Assembly (NCBI GenBank): GCA_031763025.1
Contig: JASSKH010000021.1
Location: forward strand, 3,720,001-3,784,000
DNA length: 64,000 nucleotides
Direction of reading: 5' to 3'
Origin: Macrocystis pyrifera
Lineage: Eukaryota; Sar; Phaeophyceae; Laminariales; Laminariaceae
The notes under the pieces were generated by a model. It worked only from the letters and a program-made list of their open reading frames with translations, made no database searches and had not been told where the DNA came from. The number at the start of each line of letters is the position of its first letter. Positions within the stretch are counted from its first letter, which is position 1. Position numbers and translations under genes: made by a program. This document shows positions 1 through 10,655 of the stretch, in pieces.

Positions 1-143
1 CGGTGTGTTATCTCTGTGTCGTAGTCTGTGACCACAGAGCTCGTATCTTTCTAGGGTGAAGAATCAGCACGGACACTGGGCTTGCTGGATGTCGACGAGT
101 AGAAGAACGGTTTAATGTGAAGAACACACACACACACACTACC
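1..143 (+). repeat. Dispersed repeat family C, copy 1
   Basis: Begins with a GTAGTCTGTGACCACAGAGC block, then CAGCACGGACACTGG, then GTCGACGAGTAGAAG, and ends in a short CA microsatellite. It is almost letter-for-letter the same as the copy at 7129-7262, differing at only a few positions, so the two are recent copies or recently homogenised. The left edge of the window may cut the element. It encodes nothing. Confidence 0.8.
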
Positions 144-435
144 GCCGTATACGTAGTGCTCTACTCTTCTCGTGGGAGTGTACGAGCAGGGGGGGGTTGA
201 TATCCTTTTTTAGAAAAACCTATAGGTCGGCGAGTTGAAAGAAGAAGAAAAAGTACTTGTTGTGTGTATGTCGTGCCTTTGTCATATTCAGCAGTATGGT
301 ATGATGATATATATGGCATCACATTGTCTACTATGTTATACCTGGTACTGCTTACTGCTTACTACCTGTGGTACTACTGCTGCTGCTGCTGCTGCTGCTG
401 TACGTAACAATGTAGTACAGACAGCAGCATAAATA

Positions 436-512
436 GCATCTCTGTGGCGTAGTTTTGTGACCACATACTAACTTGAATCTCTCTAGGAGAATCGGCACGG
501 ACACTGGTTGAC
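436..512 (+). repeat. Family C, partial copy
   Basis: Contains the GGCGTAGTTTTGTGACCACA end and the GGCACGGACACTGGTTG block of family C, then diverges. Only the left half is recognisable. Confidence 0.65.
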
Positions 513-1747
513 AAGTATGTGTCGTCCTGGCGGCTACGATGCTGCCCTTGTTGCTGTATCACATGCCTGTATGGCGACATCATGCATTCTTGTAAGCACG
601 TACCTACGCTGCGCAGTACGTACAATACCTACCTGCTACGAAATTATTAAAAATAATACCAGGTACGAACCTTTAAAAATGTTCTCCGAATTCCGCTTCG
701 AAAATGTGCCGAAATACCGGACATAACTCGGTCGGAATCGTCGGAAGAGTTTAGACCTTTGCCAATGGCGACGCGAAGTATCAAAGTTTGAATTCCAAGG
801 ATCCCCGCCCAAAAAAATTACAACACGCTTCCTTTGGGCACGTTCAGAAAAAAAAAAAAATGGAAAAGCCCGAAAAAAGCAAATCTGGGGCCGATGTTGG
901 GCCAAGATCGGCTTGAGAAAAACTCAGGCCGATCTTTGGTTCGAAGCGGCGAGATTCAGAGTCCTCGACAGACATCGATCCACAAAACCAACGATTACGT
1001 CATGAATTCTGAACTGACGGAGTGCGCTCTTAGGGGCTCCGACCCACCCTTGGGTCACCGTCTTCACACAATGGCCAGTGACGCGTGGCGGGCGCTGGCC
1101 AGGCATACGATAAAAAAACAAGCAGCCGCTGGTGTGTACCAAACAGAAGACAAAATTTCTCGATCCGCCTCGAATGGCAAAAAACAGGCTTTTCTTATCA
1201 TTTCACACATCAATTCAACTCGGATTTCTTTTTTTTCCCATTTTCAAAAATTTAATTTTGCAGAAATTACAGAAATCTGAAAAGTGAATGTTTTTTGTGA
1301 CGTTTTTTTAAGACGTCTCAGACTCTGCACACATACCGATTCCGACGGAAATATAAGGACATTTTGTGTTTTACATTGAGAATAAATGTTCCCTATATTT
1401 ATGTTCGGATCCAGGAATAGGAGACAAAAGATAGCGGGAAGGTCGAACGCCGTGGATGCATCCCACCGTTTTTCTTTACGTATCATAATAAATAATCCCG
1501 AGACCTTTTTCACCGAAACTACATAGAGAGCTCGCATATAAGCACACCAACCCAAGCACAAGGAAAGGAAAAAAGCTGGGGACACGACCGCGGAGCGAGC
1601 TCGGGAAAAGGAGGAACGCAGCAAGCAGGGAACAGGAGCACCGCCGGCCGAACATCGAGAGAGCTTTTCGGCTTCAGCAGCTTGCTGGCTTCACGAGAGC
1701 GAGAGAGGGGAGATTCAAAGCAAAACTTGGTGTTGGAGTTCATCGTA
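513..1747. other. Unassigned stretch
   Basis: No convincing gene, RNA or repeat is seen. The open frames here lack a start-plus-splice structure and have no coding-like composition. One short piece near 1335-1365 (ACGGAAATATAAGGAC) resembles an end of the foldback family M described further right. Confidence 0.4.
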
Positions 1748-1967
1748 AACAGCTCTCACAGCAGCAGGCGGAGCAGCAACGCTAGAGCTTGCGCAAAAGG
1801 ATCTGTGTTTTGGTTTTGCGAGGGGAAGGAGCTTTAGGTTGTGGTTCGTGGGCGAGCCCGCCAACTACCGCTTCCGGCAAGCCGCTTGCGAGGGCGACCT
1901 CCCGCCGAAGCCACTTCAACGGCGACACTCCACCCTGCGCTCTGCGATTCGACGCCGACATAACAAG
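1748..1967 (+). CDS. Possible internal exon, unknown product
   Basis: An open frame runs into a consensus-like splice donor (AACAAG followed by GTGAGA at 1968) and can be preceded by an acceptor (CTCTCACAG near 1760). In phase 0 it reads FRQAACEGDLPPKPL, faintly like the start of an ankyrin repeat. No in-frame ATG is present, so it could only be an internal exon or a 5' untranslated exon. No partner exon was found. Weak. Confidence 0.15.
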
Positions 1968-3296
1968 GTGAGAGGGCCCATTGAGTCCGGGAGACCTGTC
2001 CTGTCACAAGAAAACGTGAAAAAGAAGGATCGTCCTTGATTTTTTGTCGGAACGCCTAACTGCTGTCTGTACCGAGAATATCTGATATAGATCAGCCATC
2101 ACGCGGCAACTGCTGTTGTTTTGGCGGTGCGCAGAACCAGGCTCGGTGTCCACAGGACCCGACAGCTCGCGGTCGGCTCGCACCATGCGTCGCCGTCTGT
2201 CCTGGCGGGTTACGACGGGCGGCCGTAGTCGGCCCTCTTCTGGTGATGAACGTACTTCCCGTCCATTTTTTTCGAGCTTCATGTCTCTTCTGTCTTGCCC
2301 ATTGCTCGCTCTGTGTTTCAAAAAAATGATACGACCGAAGGACGCGGCTTCTTCCTCTTTTGAACCGAGCGCTGCGTACTCGCGCCTGAGCTTGGCCTGT
2401 TTTTCCTTGCCTCTCGGGCTCGATAGCTATTGTGTATTGCCTAGGGGAGAGCGAAAGAGAGAGGCAGCCAGGCACGTTAAGGCACACAGCACTCAGGCTC
2501 GGCATTGAGTCGTCGTTACAACATGACAGTCCTCCAAAAACTAAAAGAAAAGGGTCACGTGCGCTCGTATCGTACGTACAGCAGTAATAGTATTTCTATG
2601 TTACTTCGTTTTGTAAAAATACGTCGCTAAGTACGAATTCGGACGGAAATGTAAGGCCCTTTGTTTATTGATATTGATATAGCATCGGTTTCTATTTATT
2701 CGAACATAGTGGTATGTGGCTCCTTCGTCGCGTTTTTTGTGTGTGGTACTCGCAAAGTTCATGCGCGATGCCACCAGTCGTGAAGAGATGAATCCGCCCA
2801 CTCCTAGGCCCGCTGCTCCTCGATCAACCAACACCAAACCACCAACACCAACACCAGCCGCAGCACACATCCACACACGCATGCACCACCCACGCACACG
2901 GCTGCAAGCCACAGCTGCGCAGCACAACACATCACCAGGCTCAGCAGGTTCACAGATAGATTGATGCTGCAGCAGCATCAGTACCAGTAGCAGTGCCGCA
3001 GAAAAAAAAAGCGACCAGTCCCTTGTTTCCAATACGTCGCGCTCCGTGGACTCGTCTCCTGCAGACTGCAGATCTAGACACGACGTAAGACGGAAGTACT
3101 GGATGAAACTCTCATGCAGGTAGTCTCGTCTTTGCGTGCAACATACATGTGCATAATCATTTATCCCGTGGTTTATCAAGTGCCACGAGCGGTATACCAG
3201 GTACAGTATGTAAGTATGTTCCAACCAACCTCTCGACAAGGGTAGGGGTCGATTCCGTTACCGTCCCGTAAAAAGCCGGAACCCCGCAGGTATTTA
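1968..3296. other. Unassigned stretch
   Basis: No gene recognised. A CA-rich patch with ACACAC and CCAACACC motifs lies at about 2820-2900. A family M-like end (GGACGGAAATGTAAGG) lies at about 2640. Confidence 0.35.
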
Positions 3297-3341
3297 ATCA
3301 GTCGAACTCACAGCTGACGTATTTCAAAATTTGTAAAAAAA
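3297..3341 (+). repeat. MITE-L, single terminal fragment
   Basis: Carries GAACTCACAGCTGACGTATT followed by TCAAAATTTGTAAA. The same end is seen at the right terminus of the complete MITE-L at 38543-38718 and in a fragment at 27055. Confidence 0.55.
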
Positions 3342-4337
3342 TACCTGGTACCTGGTACATGGTACACCTGGGGGAAAACCGGTACCGGTATTTTGTTTGC
3401 ACAAACGAAAATATTTCCAGAAAACATATATTCGGTGGTACGTATTTTTACGACGACACAGCAGAGGTGGTGTAGTACCTGGTATGTATCAGCGGCAAGT
3501 ACGTACCAGAGGTATAATTTGTAGCAGAGTGTACTACTTGCTGCTGCTTGCTGTGACAGCACTCATACGCTACGTATACCGCGCAGCAGCGTACCGGTCC
3601 TTTTCATATGTACTGCTTTTAATACACAAAAACATGCTTTCTTTTTTATCCTGCTTTTGATGGAGGGAAAAATGGAAAAGCGCGTCACGAAAGACCCCCT
3701 CCCCCCTTCACCGTGCATTATGTGGTTATTATTTGTACCAGGTAGTTATTAATATCGTAGTTATGAACAGCAGTAAAAGAGTATTCGTTCATCGTGTTCA
3801 TTCTAAAATGCTGCCCACAGCAGTTGTGCCCCCCCCTCCCCCCCCGCTCCCCGACGTTTCTCTTCCTCCAATGTTTTTCTTTTTGCTCTTTGTGTGGGGG
3901 AGCGACTGCGGTTGTTAAATATTGTGGTACACGTGGTTTGGCGGGCAAGCAAGGAGTCTTCTCGCTCGTAAAACTGTTGAAAACCAGGAGACTTACCATG
4001 AACGTTTCGAAAGGACACATCACTCTGGACGGAAATGTACGCAGCGTTTGGCTTTCACACTGGTGTGATACGTTATATTTTCTTTCACAGTGGTTATCTA
4101 TCTCCGCCGTCTCCACCCCCTAGCGTGTGTGTGTGGCCTGTATGGTACCTTTTACAAGCAGTAAGTGCCTGGTCTGTAGCATTACCCGTAGCAGCTATAT
4201 GAGCTGTGCTTTGGCGGCAACGGGCCATGCAACCCACACAGCTCGCTGTTAAGGTGTGCTTCTGTCTGGCAAGCTTTGTCAATGTGAATGGGGTGCTTTT
4301 TCTTAGCAGTCAGTTAGGAGCGAAGAAACGTTGAATG
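3342..4337. other. Unassigned stretch
   Basis: No gene or full repeat recognised. It contains several copies of the short motif TACCTGGTA and CAGCAG/CTGCTG pieces that recur all over the window. Confidence 0.35.
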
Positions 4338-4430
4338 TTAACCTTTTTAGGACTGCAGTCCCGTTTTGTGGACAAACTACTTGATATTAGACTGGTTTGT
4401 CCCCCAAACGGAACTTGCGGTCCTGTTGAC
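4338..4430. mobile_element. MITE-B copy 1 (TTAA-flanked palindrome)
   Basis: Starts TTAACCTTTTTAGGACTGCAG. A CCCGTTTTGTGGACAAAC arm is matched in inverted orientation by GTTTGTCCCCCAAACGG and GCGGTCCTG. The TTAA at the edge and the CC after it fit a piggyBac-type non-autonomous element (inference from target site only). It lies directly against a MITE-A copy on its right. Confidence 0.7.
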
Positions 4431-4536
4431 ACGGGGAACCATAGTAAATAGGACCAACTATTGTTAATATAATAGGTAATTATATAGGTTTTTGTGTGTA
4501 CCTGGTAGGTCCTATTTGCTATGGTCCCCCGTAATA
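4431..4536 (+). mobile_element. MITE-A copy 1
   Basis: About 106 bp with inverted ends: CGGGGAACCATAGTAAATAG on the left and the reverse, CTATTTGCTATGGTCCCCCG, on the right, then TAATA. The centre is AT-rich with TATATAGGTTTTTGTGTGTA. The TA-flanked ends suggest a Tc1/mariner-type MITE (inference). Confidence 0.8.
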
Positions 4537-4569
4537 ATAGACGGAGAAAGTTTGGCCTCGTGCATACGG

Positions 4570-4660
4570 ACGGGCACGGACACTGGTTGCTTTGCTGGAT
4601 TTCGCCATGGGTACACACGTGAAAAAAAAAAACGGTTGAATGCGAATGAAGAACACACAT
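4570..4660 (+). repeat. Family C, partial copy
   Basis: GGGCACGGACACTGGTTG is followed by GCTGGAT and by ACGGTTGAATGCGAATGAAG, then ACACACA. This is the right half of family C. Confidence 0.65.
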
Positions 4661-4706
4661 ACCAGGTACTCCTGCTGCGCTGCTGCTGTACATGACGTAT
4701 ATACTG

Positions 4707-5073
4707 CCGGCGTCCCCGGTGGCTTGGTAGGTGGTCCGCCTGCCTGTCAAGATCAATTTCGTGGGTTTCGAGTCTCACCTACGAGCATGCATGCTCGCAG
4801 GGATTTTTTGATTTTTTCTTGCATAGGAAATTGGTTAGCCAAAAGCGCGAGAGCGTGAGTTAGCTATATACATTCGATGAAAATCGACGAGCAGTGGGAA
4901 CGCTGAACCCTATGCGCGACAAAAAAACAAAGGCAAGTACCGGGGGGGAGAAGGGACGACATCTGTGACCACGGCTTGTCCAGAAGATCGTTGAGGGTAA
5001 AACCTCGTGTTGATACGAGTTAGGCTGGGAAGTAAAAGTGATTACAGAAAAAAAAAAAAAAAAAAAAAAAAAA
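4707..5073 (+). mobile_element. tRNA-derived SINE, copy 1
   Basis: The first 75 bp look like a tRNA with RNA polymerase III promoter boxes: TGGCTTGGTAGGTGG (A box) and GTTTCGAGTCTCACC (B box). A conserved non-tRNA body follows, with GCGCGAGAGCGTGAGTTAGC, AAATCGACGAGCAGTGGGAA and ACCACGGCTTGTCCAGAAG. It ends GGGAAGTAAAAG and a 26-bp A run. This is the most complete copy, and the body is shared with copies at 5324, 5838, 8543, 27437 and 46571. Mobilisation would depend on an unseen LINE (family knowledge). Confidence 0.85.
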
Positions 5074-5129
5074 TGCCATAATGCCATCGTCATAGACAAG
5101 GTGCATACTCCCATCATATCAAAGTTATG

Positions 5130-5236
5130 TATTACGGGGGACCATAGTGAATAGGACAACATATTGTAGTAAAAATAGCGACAAATATAGGTTTTTGTGT
5201 GTGCAGTAGGTCCTATTTAATATGGTCGCCCGTAAT
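5130..5236 (+). mobile_element. MITE-A copy 2
   Basis: Complete, TATTACGGGGGACCATAGTG to TATGGTCGCCCGTAATA, with the usual TATAGGTTTTTGTGTG centre. Confidence 0.85.
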
Positions 5237-5289
5237 AGTATACCAGGGACGTGGAGGGTTGTATAATCTGAATATCACACATACATGTA

Positions 5290-5701
5290 CTACTACGGGG
5301 GTCCACAGTTAATAGGACCTAAGGCCGGCGTCCCCGGTGGCTTGGTAGGTGTTCCGCGAGCCTATCAAGATCAATTTCGTGAGTTCGAGTCTCACCGAGT
5401 GCATGCTCATAGGGACTTTTTCTTGCATAAAATTGATTAGCGGAAAGCGCGAGAGCGTGAGTTAGCTGTACATTCGATGAAAAATCGACGAGCAGTGGGA
5501 ATGCTGAACCCTATGCGCGATAAAAACTGAAGGCACGTACCGGGGGGGAGAAGGGACGACACCTGTGACCACGGCTTGTCCAGAAGATCGTCGAGGGTAA
5601 AAACCTCCTACGAGTGGGCTGGAAAGTAAAATAAAAAACCATATATTTACCTATTTTTACTAACAATATTGGGTCCTATTTACTATGGTCCCCCGTAATA
5701 G
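5290..5701 (-). mobile_element. MITE-A copy 3, split by a SINE
   Basis: The left arm (ACTACGGGGGTCCACAGTTA to AGGACCTAAGG, about 5292-5323) and the right remainder (ATATATTTACCTATTTTTAC to GGTCCCCCGTAATA, about 5640-5701) are the two halves of one MITE-A. A complete SINE sits between them, so this MITE is older than the SINE insertion. Confidence 0.8.
5324..5637 (+). mobile_element. tRNA-derived SINE, copy 2, inside MITE-A
   Basis: Same tRNA-like head (TGGCTTGGTAGGTG, GAGTTCGAGTCTCACC) and body as copy 1, with an A-rich tail AAAGTAAAATAAAAAA that merges into the interrupted MITE. Confidence 0.85.
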
Positions 5702-5837
5702 TTGTAACAGGCATGAAATACACACAACACCCGGAGGCCGGAGGCGGGGGGAATTTCTTACTCGTGACAAGCTCCTCATGTAGTTGTGTGTGCAACCCAC
5801 GGACAACCCCCGTTCATTTATTTATTTATTTTTTTTC

Positions 5838-6141
5838 ATCATCACTTTTACTTTCCAGCCCACTCGTAGGAGGTTTTACCCTCGAAGATCTTCTGGACAA
5901 GCCGTGGTCACAGGTGTCGTCCCTTCTCCCCCCCGGTACGCGCCTTTAGCTTTTGTCGCGCATAGGGTTCAGCATTCCCACTGCTCGTCGACTTTCATCG
6001 AATGTGCAGCTAACTGACGCTCTCGCGCTTTCCGCTAATCAATTTTATGCAAGAAAAAGTCCTCGTATGAGCATGCACTCGGTGAGACTCGAACTCACGA
6101 AATTGATATTGATAGGCTCGCGGACCAACTACCAAGCCATA
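5838..6141 (-). mobile_element. tRNA-derived SINE, copy 3
   Basis: Reverse-complement copy: CTTTTACTTTCCAGCCCACT (tail side) to GACTCGAACTCACG (B box) and CCAACTACCAAGCCA (A box). It converges head-on with copy 2, so 5.3-6.1 kb forms an inverted SINE pair. Confidence 0.85.
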
Positions 6142-6159
6142 TTATGATCTTTTAACGAA

Positions 6160-6735
6160 TTATATTTCCCTATTACTGCTGTAATAGACATACCGACTCC
6201 TTTTGACTATTGTTGAGTCCCGCAGCTTCAGATTTTGACTGGAGCTGTGTACCCCGCATGCGGCCTTATAAAACCCGGACGTAATAGTAAGGGAGATATT
6301 CGACGCCCATGCATTGGGAATGACTATCACCGGTGGTGCAAGTACGGGGGAGAGACATCGTGCCGTTGATACACACCTGGTATTATACAGGCAGTGGTAC
6401 ACTGACTCATAGATACTATTAATAGTACCTACCTGGTAGTCTGCAGCAGTGTTAATACTCGTATTAGTCGAGTACTGCTGAGTAGACAGCGCCGTGCATC
6501 CGCTGCAGGTAGTGTTAGAGGGAATGGGGGGAGGGGTAACAGCAGGAGGGGTAGAGGGAACACCGTACAAGTGTATGGGGGCAGGGGGGGGAACAGGAGG
6601 AGTAGAAGGGAAACCGCGGTAGAAGAGAGTAGCAGAGAGACCGCAGATAGGGTAGCAAGGTACCAGGCCGACTAATAGGTTGGACTTTTCTTTGCTACTC
6701 GTACCGCCAACTGCTGCGGGCCGTTCGGTATGCAT
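6160..6735 (-). CDS. Hypothetical open frame, doubtful
   Basis: A 191-codon frame that is not simple-sequence. It holds two imperfect proline-rich repeats (PSTPPVPPPAPI and PSTPPAVTPPPIPS). No domain, signal or splice structure was recognised, and the frame runs through several dispersed short motifs (TATTAATAG, TACCTGGTA), which argues for a chance frame. Confidence 0.12.
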   Translation of the reverse strand: MHTERPAAVGGTSSKEKSNLLVGLVPCYPICGLSATLFYRGFPSTPPVPPPAPIHLYGVPSTPPAVTPPPIPSNTTCSGCTALSTQQYSTNTSINTAADYQVGTINSIYESVYHCLYNTRCVSTARCLSPVLAPPVIVIPNAWASNISLTITSGFYKAACGVHSSSQNLKLRDSTIVKRSRYVYYSSNREI

Positions 6736-7128
6736 TTTGATTTTTTTCCCTTCTTATCCTTATGAAAGAAGTACTACATAGTGGGTGGGTGACGAGCGTA
6801 TTTTGGCCCACTCACTATTGCTCTTTTTACTTAGTTAAGTGTTCACCGGGATGCATAGTCCCCTTTTTCCTTCTCGTATCTTTCCCCTTGCACGTCCCTT
6901 TTGGCTCATGCTCGGGGTAAGTATGTATGTGTCTGAGCTTTGGCTTCCCATTTTATTTATTTATTTGGGATTCTTCCCCTTTTCTTTTTCTTTTTCTTGT
7001 TCTTTTTCGGTTTGGTTTTTTCGTTGCTTCTCTTTCTTTATGGTGTATTTTGGTTGCTGGCGTATGTATGTATGTTGTGTCGGCCGCACCTAGTGCGAAG
7101 GCATGGTATTACGTAGGCTATTAATGCA

Positions 7129-7262
7129 TTACGGTGTGTTATCTCTGTGTCGTAGTCTGTGACCACAGAGCTCGAATCTTTCTAGGGTGAAGAATCAGCA
7201 CGGACACTGGGCTTGCTGGATGTCGACGAGTAGAAGAATGGTTTAATGTGAAGAACACACAC
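7129..7262 (+). repeat. Family C, near-identical second copy
   Basis: Repeats 1-143 with only a few differences, starting CGGTGTGTTATCTCTGTGTC and ending in ACACACAC. Confidence 0.8.
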
Positions 7263-7477
7263 ACTACTATTAATAGTGTTCTTTCTTCAGGTCGTTCTGT
7301 GCTGTCTGCCACATCCCCTGCTGCGCACTTTTTGTCCTGTATTGTACGGGTGACCCTGCGGGGGGGGGGGGGGGGCACGACACTTTCTTCTTTCTTCTTT
7401 TTTGGTTCTTTCGATGTTTATTTATTCAACTCTATCTTTCATTGATTGGGATGTGTATGTCGTGCCTGTCGTATCCA

Positions 7478-7562
7478 GTGTGAGTGTTCTTCGCACTCAA
7501 CCGTTCTTTCTACCCGTCGACATCCAGCGCAACCAGTGTCCGTGCCGATTCTAAACTGCTGT
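7478..7562 (-). repeat. Family C, partial copy
   Basis: Reverse complement of the family core: CTCAACCGTTCTTTCTAC, CGTCGACATCCAGC and CCAGTGTCCGTGCCGATTC. Confidence 0.7.
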
Positions 7563-7965
7563 CTGTTCAATCCTATTGATAAGAGACATACAATACGAAG
7601 CACCTGGTATTAATAGTAGATACATCTGTGACAATTTACCCGTGGAGGCATGTTTTTTTTGTTGTGCTTCCTCCGGTTTGACTGTTATTTCACTTGGTTC
7701 TTAATCTCTTACCATCTCTGTTACTCTTTATGTGCGGTGGCGTTGTTTCTTTAGCTCTGCCCCTCCCCCCCCCGACGGTTTTTTATTTTGGTTTTTTTTC
7801 GTTTGTCCTTCGATTCTTTTTTTCGATCTGTTATTTTTAGTTCCTTTAGTTTTCTCTCTGTTATGCAATGTGCATCTCGTGACTGCTGTGATATTCGGTA
7901 CGAGGAACATAGGGCAGGGCATTGCATTGTCTGCTCCGCTTGATACGTAAACAATGTACAGCACT

Positions 7966-8203
7966 AGGATGTCTGTCTGTGGCGTAGTTTTGTGACCACA
8001 TGACCTGTACCTTGTATCTGTGTCTCTCTATTATTAATATTAATAGGACTATAGAATCGGCAAGGACACTGGTTGTGCTGGATGTCGACCGGTACATACA
8101 AAGAACGGTTTATTTAATTCGAAGAACACACACACTGCACAAGTTCTGCGGTGTGTGCAGAACACGCACAAGTTCTGCGGTCACAACAAAACTACGCTAC
8201 ATC
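7966..8203 (+). mobile_element. Family C, copy with inverted ends
   Basis: This copy shows what the family is. TGTGGCGTAGTTTTGTGACC at 7979 is answered by GGTCACAACAAAACTACGCT near 8180-8199, giving terminal inverted repeats of about 20 bp around the usual ACACTGG and GTCGAC core. It fits a MITE of about 225 bp of unknown superfamily. Confidence 0.6.
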
Positions 8204-8445
8204 TACTCGTAGAGATACTGCGGCAGTAGATAGATTGCTACCAGGTACCTGGTATGTGTGCAGTAAGCAGCGTAGACAATTATCAATGCAATGCAATGTC
8301 GTCGCAGGTCGTATTGGGTACAACGTGCACGACTTACGCATTCTATGAAAGAGAGAAAAAAACGAAGAACAAATCGAAAGAAAAACGACAGCAGTACAAC
8401 GATGAACATGTCATTGTAGTGTCTACTCTGCTTCCTGCGAACCGA

Positions 8446-8945
8446 TGTAGTATGTCTTGTAGCGCAGTTTTGTGACCACAGAGCTTGTATCCCTCTGTCT
8501 GGGATTGAATAATCGGCACGGACACTGGGTGTTGTGCTGCGTAGCCAGCGTCCCAGGTGGCTTGGTAGGTGGTCCGCTTGCCTACTCAGATCAATTTCGT
8601 GGGTTAGAGCCAGTCAGTAGTTCATATTAGTAAGGTCTTTTTCTTGCGTAAATCGCGAGAACGTGAGTTGGCAATATCATTATCCGATGAAAATCGACGA
8701 GAAGTGGGAATGCTGAATGAACCCTATGCACGATAAAAATGAAGGCACGTGCTGTACCGGGGGGGAGAGGGGGACGACACCTGTGACCACGGCTTGTCCA
8801 GAAGATCGCTGGGGGTATGAACTCCTACGAGTTGAGCTGGAAAGTAGAAGGGATCATCAAGTATACCTGGTACTTGTATAGATATTAAAAAAGAAATGGC
8901 TCGTACGAGTAGAAAGAACGGTTTGATGTGAAGAACACGCACATG
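8446..8945 (+). mobile_element. Family C copy interrupted by a SINE
   Basis: The left half (GCGCAGTTTTGTGACCACAG to GGCACGGACACTGGGTG) ends at 8540 and the right half (CGAGTAGAAAGAACGGTTTG to GAAGAACACGCAC) resumes near 8905. The SINE between them fills the gap. Confidence 0.65.
8543..8850 (+). mobile_element. tRNA-derived SINE, copy 4, inside family C
   Basis: Head GGTGGCTTGGTAGGTGGTCC, body AAATCGACGAGAAGTGGGAA and ACCACGGCTTGTCCAGAAG, end GAGCTGGAAAGTAGAAG. The B-box area is more diverged than in copy 1 and there is no pure A tail. Confidence 0.8.
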
Positions 8946-8956
8946 CTTGCAGTCTC

Positions 8957-9072
8957 ATGTACCGCTCTGAAAGTATCTACAGCTGTAAGATGTACAAGGA
9001 CCCGCTTAGGTATTCAGTACTCATATGGCAGCTGAAACGGTCCTTTCATGCCCACCCGAGGCGGAACCAGGT
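8957..9072. mobile_element. Foldback family M, copy
   Basis: Inverted arms TACCGCTCTGAAAG and GATGTACAAGGACC on the left, AACGGTCCTTTCATG and GAGGCGGAAC on the right. Confidence 0.45.
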
Positions 9073-9234
9073 TAAGGTACTGCTATACGCACCTGGTACC
9101 TTTTTTGTTTTTGAAAAATTACGCCCATTGTCGCAGCAGGGAGCAGAACAGCCTCCCACCCACATATTGTCCACCATCCATCTGCTAAGGGCTACGAGTA
9201 CCTACATAAATATATAAATATACCTACTGTATAA

Positions 9235-9690
9235 TGGTCCTCAGCCTGATCCGATGCGTTTTTGGCTGGTGGATCTCTCCCGCCTCCGACCGTCTTTCCG
9301 CACGGTTTCTTCGCCGGGGCGTGCCCCCTCCACGCCTGAACCGCCCGGCGTAGGAGGATCCGCCTGCTCAGCGCCGTAGCGCCCGCTCGAAGCCTTGGCG
9401 TTGAGGTCTACGAAGGGATCTCCGAAAATCTGTTTTGGCCCATGGTCTCTCGACAGGGTGTAAGCTTTCGCGTGGTTCTTTCCGGCACGTCCTCGCCGAC
9501 TTCCGACCCATGGAGAGGGTCAGCTGTCCGGCTGGCGTCGCCATTTTGGGGGCCTGCGCGGATGGCTGTACCTGGGACATCGATGGAACGCCCCGATAAC
9601 ACATGCCACTCAGGCTTAGTTGAGAACCGCCATCCATAAAAAATTATGCCTCCGGAAGTATGAGAGAGATCGCATATCGCATATGTCACC
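9235..9690. other. GC-rich unassigned island
   Basis: More GC-rich and less repetitive than its neighbours, with open frames on both strands. The - strand frame at about 9689-9408 has a mixed, protein-like composition but no recognisable motif or splice partner. It may be an old coding fragment; not assigned. Confidence 0.25.
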
Positions 9691-10149
9691 TACAGCCAGC
9701 AGCACTCATGACGGCTATTAATAGCAGCACTTTTGGTGTGTGCGCTATCGTACAGCGGCAGCTGCAGTGGAGCTGTTTTACGTAGCTGCGGAGATGTACA
9801 CCTATGTACCGCAGTACTGCTGTGCTACTGCAGCAGCTGACGCTGTGGCGGCACCTTTCTACAGAGCTGTGCTGCCGATCACCTCGTATCATACTCCCTG
9901 AGTTTGGAGTTGGTTACACCGCCTTCTGTCAAATAGCATTCCGCCGCTTTTCGGTTAATCGGCAAGCAGTCGTAAGTATTCTGCACCCTTTCCAACGTTC
10001 ATGGAGTGTGGAGCGCACACTCTCAATCTCTTGGCATCTTCCCGATAGTCTCAGCCTCCTCCTCCTCTACATTCTACACCCGTTGTACTTGTATAGGAAT
10101 ATGATGCAGTTGCAGTCCTCTTTTTTTTGTCTTGGGAGGCCGTAAATTT

Positions 10150-10397
10150 CGCTCATTCTCCCCGGAGAGCTTTTTTTCCCCATGATTTCCATATTTTTTT
10201 CGCGCGATTGTTTCATCGTCCAGATTTTCTTGATATTTCTTTCCCAATATGTGAACGATAGCTTTCCTGTTTTTTTGCTTACTGAAGAATTTCACGAATT
10301 GTGGCAAAACGCCTCCGAATCTTGATACGTATTTCCAATTGTTTCCAAACTTGAGAAATTCTGTCTGGGAAAAAAAGCTCTCCGGAAAGAATGAGCT
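10150..10397. mobile_element. MITE-K, complete, long inverted ends
   Basis: GCTCATTCTCCCCGGAGAGC plus TTTTTTTCCC at the left edge is matched in inverted orientation by GGGAAAAAAAGCTCTCCGG plus AAAGAATGAGC at the right edge: about 30 bp with few mismatches, around 190 bp of AT-rich unique sequence. No coding capacity. Only one copy was found in the window. Confidence 0.7.
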
Positions 10398-10655
10398 CGT
10401 ACGGATAAATACGTTGACATTCACCAACTGCCAATGCACACAAGTTGCCGGCGGTTACAACTATCCTGCTGGCTTTGATCACGAATCAATGATAGACTTC
10501 GTACAATCACTGCCCGAAGATTTACGGATGTTTTACTGCTGTGATACGCGATGTGTGTAACAAAGTAAGTGCTGTACGCATCTGGTACGCGCGACGTATT
10601 AATATGTGCTGCCGGTCCCCGCGGTGGTCTATTAATGGTGGTACCCACGAATGGT

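Noticed and set aside
4707-4790. A functional tRNA gene
   Set aside because: The tRNA-like segment is followed each time by the same SINE body and A tail, and the cloverleaf arms do not pair well; it is a SINE head.
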